In this document: positions 7,149 to 14,916 of the stretch, piece after piece | Layout: each line of letters begins with the position of its first letter | Position numbering within the stretch: position 1 is the first letter of the stretch | Source: a virus | IMG/VR virus record: IMGVR_UViG_3300048838_000097 | Span: 1-44,955 of that record | Direction: 5' to 3' (one strand) | DNA: 44,955 nucleotides | The notes under the pieces: model-generated | What the model saw: only the letters and a program-made list of their open reading frames with translations | Databases searched by the model: none | Told to the model about the DNA's origin: nothing | Translations under genes and position numbers: made by a program

Positions 7149-7421
7149 GTGAATATCTTTCCAGATACTAAATTATCAGAAACAGAGGAAGTACTCTTAG
7201 CCGAGATTTTTGCTAATTCTACAGTTAAGAAGTATCTTCATATATTAGCTCATGACATAGGCAGGAATCTAGCTGTAGCTATACCAGCTCCCGGTGTGTC
7301 AGATGAGCAATTCATTAGAGGTCTAATAGCAGAGAAAGGTAAATTACAATTACTTGAAATGCTATTAGGTATCGCTAATAATGCAGCACAGCAAAATCAG
7401 TCTAATCCTAATCAATCTTAA
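7149..7421 (+). CDS. Small protein between portal and scaffold
   Basis: 90 residues starting at GTG 7149 with AAGGAG 7 bases upstream. Acidic and helical, ending in an Asn/Gln/Ser-rich tail. No family recognised. Its position suggests a head-assembly accessory protein. Confidence 0.75.
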   Translation: MNIFPDTKLSETEEVLLAEIFANSTVKKYLHILAHDIGRNLAVAIPAPGVSDEQFIRGLIAEKGKLQLLEMLLGIANNAAQQNQSNPNQS

Positions 7422-7441
7422 TCCACTTAAGGAGAATTATC

Positions 7442-8143
7442 ATGGGTCTTATGGATATGTTTCGCAATGCTACTTCCTCAGATGCTCCGGCACCTGCTAC
7501 TAATCAGCCTCCTGCTTCTACTGCTACTAATGCTCCTCCTGGAGGGGTCGGGGCGGATGGCAAAATGCCTGGGTCTAATCAAGAGCCGGTAAATCCTCTT
7601 GACGCCTATTCTAAATTATGGGATACTGCCGGTAAAGCTAATTCAGATGTTCCTCCGGCTTTTAATATTGACCCTAAGGTTCTCTCAGAAGTATCTAGTA
7701 CGCTGGACTTTACTCAGGGTATTCCCGCTGAGACAATGACAGCAGCTATGTCGGGAGATTCTAAGGCACTCATGGAAGTTATCAAGCTTTCAGGACAGCA
7801 GGCTTATAAAGCTGCCCTGCACCACAATACGAGCCTTACTGACAAGTTCATTAATGCTCGCTCCCAGTTTGATTCTAAGCAGTTAGGCTCTAGTGTTCGT
7901 AAAGAGCTTACTAATTCAGCCCTCGACGCTATCCCTAACGCATCGCATCCTGTAATTAAAGCGCAATTGAAGATGACTGCTGATGCTATGGCCGCAGCTA
8001 ATCCTGATGCAAGGCCAGAAGAAATTGCAAAAGCCGCTCAAAAATACGTGCTGGATCTTGCTAATGCCATGAATCCTGATACTAAGGATACTGGAGATAA
8101 GAAAGGCGAAGAGATCGACTGGGCGCAGTACATGCAGTCTTAA
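7442..8143 (+). CDS. Scaffolding protein (probable)
   Basis: 233 residues immediately upstream of the major capsid gene. The first 60 residues are Pro/Ala/Thr/Asn-rich and disordered-looking; the rest is alpha-helical with little aromatic content, ending in a charged tail. This composition and position are typical of phage scaffolds, which guide capsid assembly and then leave. AAGGAG precedes ATG 7442. No sequence motif proves it. Confidence 0.75.
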   Translation: MGLMDMFRNATSSDAPAPATNQPPASTATNAPPGGVGADGKMPGSNQEPVNPLDAYSKLWDTAGKANSDVPPAFNIDPKVLSEVSSTLDFTQGIPAETMTAAMSGDSKALMEVIKLSGQQAYKAALHHNTSLTDKFINARSQFDSKQLGSSVRKELTNSALDAIPNASHPVIKAQLKMTADAMAAANPDARPEEIAKAAQKYVLDLANAMNPDTKDTGDKKGEEIDWAQYMQS

Positions 8144-8184
8144 GTTTTTAATCTAGTCTTTAATCTTTTTGAAAGGAAATACTA

Positions 8185-9384
8185 ATGGCACTCTCTACTG
8201 GGCTTTTTAATGCCTCCCTTAACCCGGCAGAACTTAATCAGAAATCATTTGCAGCTACTATTCTGCGACTGTTTCCGAATGGCTCTGCTCCTATGTTTGC
8301 TATGACTAGCCAGTCAGGTAAGTCCAAGGCTAAGTCTGCTACACACGGCTACTTTAGTAAGACTATGGCCTTTGTGCGGCAGGTACTTGCTGCGGAGCAT
8401 TTGGCTGCGGTTACGGCTTTTACTGTTCCTTCTACTGCTGGTATGGTAGCCGGTATGGTGCTGTTCAATGCTAGGACTCGTGAGAACATTCTGATCTCTA
8501 GTGTTGACTCTGCTACTGATATCACTGTAGTGCGTGGCTTTGGTCGTGTTGCTGCTGCTACTATGAATGCGACTGATGTTCTTATCGCTATTGGTACTGC
8601 TCATATCGAAGGCTCTGTCCGTCCTACTCCTCGTAGGCTGACTACTGTGTATGTTGCTAACTATACACAGATCTTCCGTAATGCTTGGGCACTTACTGAT
8701 ACTGCTCGTGCTAGTATGGCTGAAGCCGGCTATTCTAACATCGCAGAAGATCGCAAGGACTGCGCTATGTTCCACTCGGTTGATATCGAGTCTGCTATCA
8801 TCTGGGGTCAGCCTAAGATGGATACCTCTGGTGAAGCACCTATCCACGCTACTCAAGGTGTGATTGATGCTATGGAACAGTATGCTCCGGCTAATACCAA
8901 TCCGGCTAATTCTACTACGACCTTTGCTCAGTTGGTTACTCTGTGTGAGCCTGCTTTCCAGTATAGCACGGATATGAGCGATCCTAAGACGCGGGTTCTC
9001 TTTGGAGATTCTACGGCTATCAAGGTTCTTAATGATGTGGGCCGTCTGTCTGGTCAGGTTCAGATTACCCAGAATGAGACTAGCTTCGGTATGCACTTTA
9101 CGAAGTTTAAGTTCTACAAGGGTACTATCAACATGATTGAGCATCCTCTGCTTAATGGCCTGCAGCAGTCTGGTATGGCGCTTATTATGGATATGCCGGC
9201 TCTTAAACTTGCTTATCTGGAAGGGCGTGATACTAAGCCAGAAGAGTATGGTACTGGTGGTAAGGTAGTAGAGAATGGGGTTGATGCTGTCGGCGGTTCG
9301 CTTACTACGGAATGCGCTGTGGAGCTTATCAATCCCTTCGCCTGCGCTCTGATCACCGGGCTTACCGCTGGCGCTGCTAGCTAA
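8185..9384 (+). CDS. Major capsid protein (SU10/DUF5309-type HK97 fold)
   Basis: 399 residues, Ala/Thr-rich. The order scaffold then capsid, the length, and the NYTQIFRNAWALTDTA segment resemble the SU10-like (DUF5309) major capsid family. The gene has the most biased codons in the window (frequent CTG, GGT, CGT), as expected for the most abundant virion protein. AAAGGA precedes ATG 8185. A long open frame on the opposite strand is a by-product of this codon bias. Confidence 0.88.
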   Translation: MALSTGLFNASLNPAELNQKSFAATILRLFPNGSAPMFAMTSQSGKSKAKSATHGYFSKTMAFVRQVLAAEHLAAVTAFTVPSTAGMVAGMVLFNARTRENILISSVDSATDITVVRGFGRVAAATMNATDVLIAIGTAHIEGSVRPTPRRLTTVYVANYTQIFRNAWALTDTARASMAEAGYSNIAEDRKDCAMFHSVDIESAIIWGQPKMDTSGEAPIHATQGVIDAMEQYAPANTNPANSTTTFAQLVTLCEPAFQYSTDMSDPKTRVLFGDSTAIKVLNDVGRLSGQVQITQNETSFGMHFTKFKFYKGTINMIEHPLLNGLQQSGMALIMDMPALKLAYLEGRDTKPEEYGTGGKVVENGVDAVGGSLTTECAVELINPFACALITGLTAGAAS

Positions 9385-9427
9385 TCCATAATTAGCCCTA
9401 TCTCTATCTTTAAGAAAGGAACTTACT

Positions 9428-9847
9428 ATGTGGAATATTATGCCGCAGCGTCTCAAGAATAAAGTTCTTGATACCTGTACTTTCGTTGGTGAGCTTATAG
9501 CTACCAGTGTGGCAATTAATAAATCGCGTCACCCGTCTGTGGTATATGCAGACGACGGTGCGATTGATCCTTCTGTTGATTTGGCTATTCTGACTAAGGG
9601 GTCTGCTGGAGCTTACACTCTTGCTGCTCCTACGACTGCTCAGGACGGTCATATTATTCGGATCGTATCAGCTAGTGCCTATGCTCACGTAGTCACTTCT
9701 ACTGATCTAATCGAAGACGGCGTTACAGGAGGTCCGAAGGATAAAGGAACCTTCGGAGCTTTCAAAGGCGCTTCTATTGAGTTGGTAGCTTACAACCAAC
9801 TTTGGCATGTTCTTGCCAAGAATGTTGTAACTGTGGCCGCTGTTTAA
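9428..9847 (+). CDS. Capsid decoration or head-fibre-like protein (probable)
   Basis: 139 residues, beta-rich after residue 50 (AILTKGSAGAYTLAAPTTAQ and following), resembling the small beta domains of head-decoration or fibre proteins. It follows the capsid gene by 43 bases with AAGGA before ATG 9428, and shares high-expression codon use. Its C-terminal domain resembles that of the protein at 11155 (a TLA-PT segment, then an Ile-rich strand). Its TAA stop is part of TAAGGAGGTGG, which begins the structured RNA at 9845. Confidence 0.65.
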   Translation: MWNIMPQRLKNKVLDTCTFVGELIATSVAINKSRHPSVVYADDGAIDPSVDLAILTKGSAGAYTLAAPTTAQDGHIIRIVSASAYAHVVTSTDLIEDGVTGGPKDKGTFGAFKGASIELVAYNQLWHVLAKNVVTVAAV

Positions 9848-9990
9848 GGAGGTGGTCTAGATTCTGGAGGAGCTTATCTTTAAAAGGTAGGTTCCTCTGG
9901 AATATAGAATCACAGGAGCTAGTTTTCTACTTTCAAGCTTATTGATCTTGGGCCACTCCTCCCTAACAAAAGATCAGTAAGCGCTTTTTA
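9845..9990 (+). promoter_or_regulatory. Structured intergenic RNA with a sequestered Shine-Dalgarno-like arm
   Basis: After the head-protein stop, three pairings are visible. GATTCT (9860-9865) pairs with AGAATC (9906-9911) and encloses a 12-bp hairpin, 9867-9878 with 9886-9897, allowing G-U pairs. A second hairpin pairs 9937-9949 with 9970-9982. The loop of this second hairpin contains CCACTCCTCC (9953-9962), complementary with a 2-base bulge to GGAGGTGG (9848-9855), making a long-range pseudoknot. TAAGGAGGTG (9845-9854) perfectly matches the 16S anti-Shine-Dalgarno tail, yet no start codon follows at useful distance. Confidence 0.5.
9937..9989 (+). terminator. Terminator-like hairpin downstream of capsid genes
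   Basis: A 13-bp stem (9937-9949 with 9970-9982, one G-U pair) is followed two bases later by a T run (9985-9989). The 20-base loop is long for an intrinsic terminator. It would partly end the abundant capsid transcript and reduce expression of the tail genes downstream. Confidence 0.5.
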
Positions 9991-10005
9991 TAATTAGGAG
10001 ATATC

Positions 10006-10317
10006 ATGTCAGATCTAGCCAGTCAGATCAAAGCAAAGAAGGATGCTCAAGCAGAACCTGTAATGAAATCCGTCTATCCTCCGTCGTCTACTAAGACTGA
10101 GCGCCCTTCGAATAATATCGACACTTCTAAGTTAGCTGCCCAGACTCCTAAAAAGCAAGGTCTGTTCAAGGCTATACGCTGCAATTATATCATTAAGGCG
10201 GATGGCTCTAAGGTCATGCCTAATAGAGAAGGTATCTTTGAGACTCAGGACAAGGAGGTTCTTGAGATTTTGGAATACTTTGCTACCCATAGATATGGTC
10301 TAGTAGAGAAGATCTAA
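10006..10317 (+). CDS. Head or connector accessory protein, unknown family
   Basis: 103 residues. The first 55 are Lys/Pro/Ser/Thr-rich and probably disordered; the rest forms a small alpha/beta domain (CNYIIKADGSKVMPNREGIF and a helix). TAGGAG lies ahead of ATG 10006, 15 bases after the structured RNA. It sits between capsid-decoration and tail-adaptor genes, a usual slot for head-completion proteins. No family is recognised. Confidence 0.75.
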   Translation: MSDLASQIKAKKDAQAEPVMKSVYPPSSTKTERPSNNIDTSKLAAQTPKKQGLFKAIRCNYIIKADGSKVMPNREGIFETQDKEVLEILEYFATHRYGLVEKI

Positions 10318-10332
10318 ACCAAAGGATTAAAG

Positions 10333-10908
10333 ATGAACTTCACTGAAGTAGTAGCTGAAGTAATCAGTATAGTCAAACGACCCGATAAGCTTCTTGATAT
10401 TCGTCGAGAGGTTAACAAAGCTATCTCCTTCTGTTGTCTTGGAGCAGATTTCGCTAGGGATTTAGAAGAGGCTTCGATAGCTATAGATTCTACGCTTTTT
10501 GCACAGAATATCGATTTGACTACTCTTACTAGATTCAGGAAGTTCGAGTATATCAAGCCACCGGGCCGTGCTAAATTCTTGCGTCATCTAACTCCAGATA
10601 AAATCTTTGCTAAAGGAAGAGAAGACGTAGATGTTTACTATATTGCAGGAGATCAAGCAAACTTTAAGCTCTGTAAATTATCTTCCACTCTACTGGTGGG
10701 CTATTTTAAATTTCCTCCTACTTTATCCGATGCTTCTCCTACTTTCTGGCTCTTAGATATTGCCCCTTATATGATCATAGATAAAGCAGCTTCTGCTATC
10801 TTTAGAAATATTGGGGATGATGCTTCTTCTAAACGCCATGAAGATGAATTCGCACTTCAGTATGTAGTGGCTACCAGGGACTTCAAATATGGAGCTACTC
10901 CGGGATGA
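10333..10908 (+). CDS. Head-tail adaptor / tail tubular A-like protein (probable)
   Basis: 191 residues with a helical N-terminus (EVVAEVISIVKRPDKLLDIR, then REVNKAISFCC), a beta-rich middle and a C-terminal helix. Size, fold pattern and location after the head genes match podovirus adaptor proteins (gp4 of P22 or gp11 of T7 type), which join portal to tail nozzle. AAAGG precedes ATG 10333. It overlaps the following gene by 4 bases. Assignment is by context and general character. Confidence 0.55.
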   Translation: MNFTEVVAEVISIVKRPDKLLDIRREVNKAISFCCLGADFARDLEEASIAIDSTLFAQNIDLTTLTRFRKFEYIKPPGRAKFLRHLTPDKIFAKGREDVDVYYIAGDQANFKLCKLSSTLLVGYFKFPPTLSDASPTFWLLDIAPYMIIDKAASAIFRNIGDDASSKRHEDEFALQYVVATRDFKYGATPG

Positions 10909-11165
10909 GCTTAGTAGCTGAAGGAGCCATCTACTGGCGCTTTGCTTCTGAGGTACAAAGGCTGGCCTTAACCCCGGCCTTAAATCAGTATAATCGAATT
11001 GCTCTACAAGAGGACACAGGTTCCTTTTATCTATCTGATCCTTCTGGCTGGCTTCCTCTTGGTTCAGGAGGAGCTGGCGGAGATGAGAATATAGATGGAG
11101 GGACAGCCTTTACCGTCTACGGTGGTAGTCTAGTCGTCGAAGGAGGTAATGCAAGTGGCAGTTAA
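10905..11165 (+). CDS. Small fibre-associated protein
   Basis: 86 residues; it contains ALQEDTGSFYLSDPSGWLPL, a motif common to short beta domains of phage fibres (tolerance to linker position before a fibre shaft), and a Gly-rich C-terminal tail. The ATG overlaps the stop of the adaptor gene, and its own end overlaps the next fibre gene by 11 bases, suggesting coupled translation. Confidence 0.7.
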   Translation: MSLVAEGAIYWRFASEVQRLALTPALNQYNRIALQEDTGSFYLSDPSGWLPLGSGGAGGDENIDGGTAFTVYGGSLVVEGGNASGS

Positions 11166-11877
11166 AATACAGTTTAGACGTGATACTGCTGCTAATTGGA
11201 CTTCTGTTAATCCCGTCTTATCTAATGGTGAGATGGGATTAGAGACTGATACAGCCAAGTTTAAATTAGGCGATGGAGCTACTGCCTGGAATTCATTAGG
11301 CTATAGTCCTGATGGACGCACTATCTTAAATGGAGCAGTAGATCCTACTACAGAAGGTGTTAATGGTGATTTCTATATTAACACAGTCTCTACTACTATC
11401 TTTGGGCCTAAAGCCGGTGGTTCATGGCCTGCTGGAGTTAGCCTAGTAGGTCCTACGGGTGCAACAGGAGCCACTGGAGCCACGGGGGCTACCGGCCCGA
11501 CAGGGGCTACTGGTGCAACTGGAGCTACTGGACCTACGGGGCCACTTGATCCTGATGTCACAGATACTCTAACAGTGGGCTACGCTACTACTCCTAGTGA
11601 TCAGGGTACTAAATCTACTGGAACTTTTACTCCATCTGAAGCTAATGGAGCTATGCAGTATTATGTTAATGGTGGAGCCCATACCCTAGCTCCTCCTACA
11701 AATAATACTACCTTAGTAATTCAGATTACCAATAATGCTTCTGCTGGAGCTATTACTACTTCTGGATTTACTATTGTAACAGGAGATACTCCTGGAACAG
11801 TAAATGGAGATGATTTCATAGCTTATATAACTAAGATCAATGGCTTTAGTCATCTTCACTGGCAGGCGCTCCAGTAA
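11155..11877 (+). CDS. Tail fibre protein with Mtd_N-like head and collagen-like shaft
   Basis: 240 residues from GTG 11155, preferred over ATG 11149 because AGGAGG (11141-11146) is 8 bases before GTG but only 2 before ATG. Residues 5-45 match the N-terminal domain of Bordetella phage Mtd-type fibres (FRRDTAANW, GEMGLETDT, FKLGDGATAWNSLGY). A collagen-like Gly-X-Thr/Ala run is encoded at 11449-11544, 32 residues, and a small beta domain ends the protein. It probably forms a trimeric fibre. No variable repeat or reverse transcriptase accompanies it. Confidence 0.8.
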   Translation: MAVKIQFRRDTAANWTSVNPVLSNGEMGLETDTAKFKLGDGATAWNSLGYSPDGRTILNGAVDPTTEGVNGDFYINTVSTTIFGPKAGGSWPAGVSLVGPTGATGATGATGATGPTGATGATGATGPTGPLDPDVTDTLTVGYATTPSDQGTKSTGTFTPSEANGAMQYYVNGGAHTLAPPTNNTTLVIQITNNASAGAITTSGFTIVTGDTPGTVNGDDFIAYITKINGFSHLHWQALQ

Positions 11878-13466
11878 TGTTTCCTCTACCTACTTTCATG
11901 CCTAGTGCGGTAATACCAGAGATAGCAAAGTCCCTGCGCTGTGATGCTGTGGATAATTCTTATCTACATCGTACTCCCGGTAGTGCAGGAAATCTAAAGA
12001 AATGGACTTGGAGTGGGTGGGTAAAAGCTACTACTCTTGGAACTTCTAAATTCTTCTTCTGTGTATTTGATTATGCAGGTGGAGGATCTACTAATAAACA
12101 ACATGCTATTTGTTTTCGTGCAGACAATACCCTAGAATTCTATCATTTTTCTAACACGGGATATACCGGTAGAAAGATATCTACGGCAGTATTTAGAGAT
12201 CCTACTGCTTGGTATCATATAGTGGCTGTATGGGATACTGATAATGCCACTGCCGCAGATAGGATGAAGTTATATGTAAATGGGACAAGAATAACCTCCT
12301 TTGGAACTTCCTCTGATCCATCTAGTGGTACTAATGGAGATGTGAATAGGGCTTTCCTACATACTATGGGAGGTTCTTATGATCCTGATTATGCTTTAGG
12401 TAATCTTCATGATGGCAACCTAGCAAGAATCTGTTTTGTAGATGGTCAAGCTCTAGATGCTTCTTCATTTGGATATACTGATTCTAAAGGGCAATGGCGA
12501 ACTAAACCCCTTTCTACTCTTAAGACTTTAGTAGAATCTGGGGGAGTTACTAGTTTCTTAGAAGAATTCAATAATGGTACATCTACTACCACACTAGGTT
12601 ACGATTATTCAAGTAAAGGAAATAATTGGACTCTAAATAATTTTACTCGATCAGTCGGGGCTACTGATGATTGGTTTGAAGATACTCCTACCAATAATTT
12701 CTGTACTTTAAATCCTTTAGATCATTTAAATACGAATGCTCCTACTAATGGGGGACTTAAGATAGTTACAGGAGTATCTACTTCTTATGGAGCTACTAGT
12801 ACTTTCCGAATTCCTACTACTGGTAAATGGTTCTGGGAGTTTGTTTATACAGCAGGAGCCTATTGTTTCTCTGGTATAGTTAACCCGCCGGCATGGCCTA
12901 ATTACGTAGTTTATTATACTAACGGCCAGAAGTATATTAATGGCACGGGTAGTGCCTATGGAGCATCCTATACTATTAATGATATTATAGGTGTTCTGGC
13001 TGATGCCGATGCCGGTACTTTAACTTTCTATAAGAATGGTGTATCTCAAGGAGCTATTACAGTAGATTTCTCTAGCGGAGACTGGGCAGCATGGGCTGCA
13101 GATGGATCTTCTGGAAATTCTACTACTCAGATATTTAACTTTGGGCAGAGGGCCTTTGCTTACTCGATACCTTCTGGAGCTAAGAAGCTTTGTACTAAGG
13201 ATTTGCCTGAGGGTACAGTAGTTATATCTGGTTCTTTTACTGGCAATGCTAATGCTAATGGGCCTATGGTAGTGCTTAATGGAACTCCTACTGCTATGAC
13301 CATTAATGGAAATGCTGTAACCTTCGGTACACACGCAGATAAATTAGCTAATGGCTTTAAGCTTCGTACCAGTTCTGCTAGCTATAATACAGCAGGCTCT
13401 AATACCTACTCTGTAAGTACTAATGCAGGGGTCTTTAAATATAATAATGCTGAGGTAAATCCTTAA
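11877..13466 (+). CDS. Receptor-binding fibre/adhesin with LamG-like and SPRY-like domains
   Basis: 529 residues, beta-rich. Residues about 25-190 resemble a concanavalin/LamG fold (KKWTWSGWVKA, TAWYHIVAVWDT, KLYVNGTRI). Residues about 300-430 resemble a SPRY domain (GKWFWEFVYTAG, DIIGVLADADAGTLTFYKNG). Both folds bind carbohydrate or protein ligands, so a host-surface adhesin is likely. The ATG overlaps the stop of the Mtd_N fibre gene by one base (TAATG), and the end overlaps the holin-like gene by one base. Confidence 0.8.
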   Translation: MFPLPTFMPSAVIPEIAKSLRCDAVDNSYLHRTPGSAGNLKKWTWSGWVKATTLGTSKFFFCVFDYAGGGSTNKQHAICFRADNTLEFYHFSNTGYTGRKISTAVFRDPTAWYHIVAVWDTDNATAADRMKLYVNGTRITSFGTSSDPSSGTNGDVNRAFLHTMGGSYDPDYALGNLHDGNLARICFVDGQALDASSFGYTDSKGQWRTKPLSTLKTLVESGGVTSFLEEFNNGTSTTTLGYDYSSKGNNWTLNNFTRSVGATDDWFEDTPTNNFCTLNPLDHLNTNAPTNGGLKIVTGVSTSYGATSTFRIPTTGKWFWEFVYTAGAYCFSGIVNPPAWPNYVVYYTNGQKYINGTGSAYGASYTINDIIGVLADADAGTLTFYKNGVSQGAITVDFSSGDWAAWAADGSSGNSTTQIFNFGQRAFAYSIPSGAKKLCTKDLPEGTVVISGSFTGNANANGPMVVLNGTPTAMTINGNAVTFGTHADKLANGFKLRTSSASYNTAGSNTYSVSTNAGVFKYNNAEVNP

Positions 13467-13759
13467 TGTCTAATCCTACCTTAGAATCAGAATTTCGTCG
13501 TCAAGATGATAGGCTCATTCCTGGCTTACAACAACAACTAGACGAGCATATAGCGAAAGAAAAAGAAATGATGAAAGAGATAAAGGAGGACATAGCTACG
13601 ATTAAGTCTAATCTAGAAGAACTCTTGGATCTCTGGAATAACACTAAAGGATTTATCAAGATTATGTCAGTACTAGGTAGAGTAGTTAAGTGGGCTAGCG
13701 CAGTCTTGCTATCTATTGCTGCTATCTATTATGCTATCACTGGGCGGCCTTTTAAGTGA
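13466..13759 (+). CDS. XhlA-like holin or holin-associated membrane protein
   Basis: 97 residues: a charged coiled coil (about 20-60, KEMMKEIKEDIATIKSNLEE) followed by one C-terminal membrane segment (about 70-90, WASAVLLSIAAIYYAITG). This is the architecture of XhlA-type hemolysin/holin proteins. It is followed by the lysis-enzyme candidate 7 bases later. It would permeabilise or anchor at the inner membrane during lysis. Confidence 0.7.
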   Translation: MSNPTLESEFRRQDDRLIPGLQQQLDEHIAKEKEMMKEIKEDIATIKSNLEELLDLWNNTKGFIKIMSVLGRVVKWASAVLLSIAAIYYAITGRPFK

Positions 13760-13766
13760 GATGGTT

Positions 13767-14189
13767 ATGCGCGCTGATCTAGTAAGATACGAGACAGGCT
13801 TACAAGGTACCTTCGGAAAGCTTCGAGTGCCTTCGTTGGGCTTCTCTTGCTTTACATTAGAGCTGCCTTGGCAAGATAATAAACGTCAAGTATCTTGTAT
13901 TCCTGTAGGCGGCTATGAGTGCCGGAAAGTGCAAAGCCCTAGATTTGGGAATGTCTACGGACTCAAGCAAGTACCCGGAAGATCGAATATACTGATTCAT
14001 TGGGGTAATTATGCAGGAAATGTATTATCAGGTTTTAGGACTCATTCTTATGGCTGTATCTTACTAGGAAGGTCTAAAGGTATTCTAGTGGATCAAAAAG
14101 CTATCTTGACTTCTCTAAATACTGTAAGAAAGCTACATAAGGTACTTGAAGGGCGGCCCTTCGATCTTATCATTCAGGAGATTTACTAA
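13767..14189 (+). CDS. DUF5675-like probable lysis enzyme
   Basis: 140 residues from ATG 13767 (13761 is an alternative; the purine-rich site ending at 13760 favours 13767). It resembles DUF5675: TLELPWQDNKRQVSCIPVG near the start, HWGNYAGNVLSG and SYGCILLG later. The His/Ser-x-Gly-Cys pair recalls the L,D-transpeptidase (YkuD) active site, with H and C as catalytic candidates. It sits between two membrane proteins, as an endolysin would. No other lysozyme, amidase or transglycosylase is recognisable, so this may be the phage's endolysin. Confidence 0.7.
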   Translation: MRADLVRYETGLQGTFGKLRVPSLGFSCFTLELPWQDNKRQVSCIPVGGYECRKVQSPRFGNVYGLKQVPGRSNILIHWGNYAGNVLSGFRTHSYGCILLGRSKGILVDQKAILTSLNTVRKLHKVLEGRPFDLIIQEIY

Positions 14190-14190
14190 A

Positions 14191-14727
14191 ATGGACTTTA
14201 TCTCAGGTATTGCTTCTATCTTCACTGGAGGCCTGACAGGTCTTATCGGTGCGGGTATTACTAAATTCATGGAGTATAAGAATAAGCAACTAGACTATGC
14301 TCATGAAGTAGCTATGCGTCAGAAGGATATGGAATTGCTTGATAGAGAGATAGCAGGCCGAGTTCGAGTAGCTGAAGTAGAAGGAGCCTCTGCTGAAGCT
14401 GTAGCAGCTAATGAAGCTTTGGCTTCCTCTTATGGGCAAGATCGCGCTACTTATTCATCCAGTAAAGATTCTATCTGGTTTACCTTAGTAGATGTAGTCC
14501 GAGGCTTGATTCGCCCTGTGCTTACTATTTATTTTGTAGTATTTACTACCTACATCTATTGGGTTGTAACTAATCAGCTAGAAGAAATGCATATCTCTTT
14601 TAATACTGAACTAGCCTTTCAGCTTTATTGGTATATTATTCTATGGGTACTGTATACTGCTGCTGTAGTGGTAGGCTGGTGGTTCGGTACTCGCTCTGAA
14701 GTTAAGGCTCCTCAGTTTAAGATGTAA
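14191..14727 (+). CDS. Membrane protein of the lysis cassette (holin-like)
   Basis: 178 residues from ATG 14191, with CAGGAG 10 bases upstream; an in-frame earlier start would run into the previous gene and lacks support. Residues 5-25 are Gly/Ile-rich and membrane-active (GIASIFTGGLTGLIGAGITK), the middle (25-80) is a charged helix, and two further membrane segments lie at about 110-130 and 145-170. Holin-like and three-segment proteins of this kind are common next to endolysins in podovirus genomes. The exact role is not certain. Confidence 0.7.
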   Translation: MDFISGIASIFTGGLTGLIGAGITKFMEYKNKQLDYAHEVAMRQKDMELLDREIAGRVRVAEVEGASAEAVAANEALASSYGQDRATYSSSKDSIWFTLVDVVRGLIRPVLTIYFVVFTTYIYWVVTNQLEEMHISFNTELAFQLYWYIILWVLYTAAVVVGWWFGTRSEVKAPQFKM

Positions 14728-14742
14728 GGATAGGAGACTAGA

Positions 14743-14916
14743 ATGGCGGCCTATGATGGAGATTATATCCGTAAGCTAGATTCTCAGCTTCTTTCAGGAG
14801 ATCCTGAGCTGGCTGAAGGTATAAGATACTATGCTCCGATGTATATAGCCCATGATCCTGTGCTCTCTATCGAGGGCGATATTATGTTAGGATTGGTGAT
14901 CCAAGATGTTACATAA
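14743..14916 (+). CDS. Small unknown protein, 57 residues
   Basis: ATG 14743, preceded by TAGGAG, encodes MAAYDGDYIRKLDSQLLSGD and on to TAA 14914-14916. It is acidic with no membrane segment and no recognised family. Its last 11 bases overlap the start of the following fibre gene, and it follows the holin-like gene by 15 bases, so it belongs to the same transcript and is probably real. Confidence 0.7.
   Translation: MAAYDGDYIRKLDSQLLSGDPELAEGIRYYAPMYIAHDPVLSIEGDIMLGLVIQDVT

Noticed and set aside
8314-9456. 380-residue open frame on the minus strand opposite the major capsid gene
   Set aside because: It is an exact antisense shadow of a gene with strongly biased codons (Ser/Arg-rich low-quality product), without ribosome site or promoter, on the strand opposite all neighbouring genes.
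9845-9945. Programmed frameshift extending the decoration-like protein past its stop
   Set aside because: A +1 frame is open for about 32 codons, but it is Arg/Trp-rich with AGG codons and there is no slippery sequence before the stop; the Shine-Dalgarno-like motif is after the stop, not before it.
9848-9962. tRNA-like or intron-like reading of the structured intergenic segment
   Set aside because: No acceptor/T-arm signature such as GGTTC-A-A-T/C with a 7-bp acceptor, no CCA, and no group I/II intron core; the pairings are better described as hairpins with a long-range pseudoknot.
11155-11877. Diversity-generating retroelement, because the fibre has an Mtd_N-like domain
   Set aside because: No reverse transcriptase gene, no template repeat and no C-type-lectin variable domain are present in the window.
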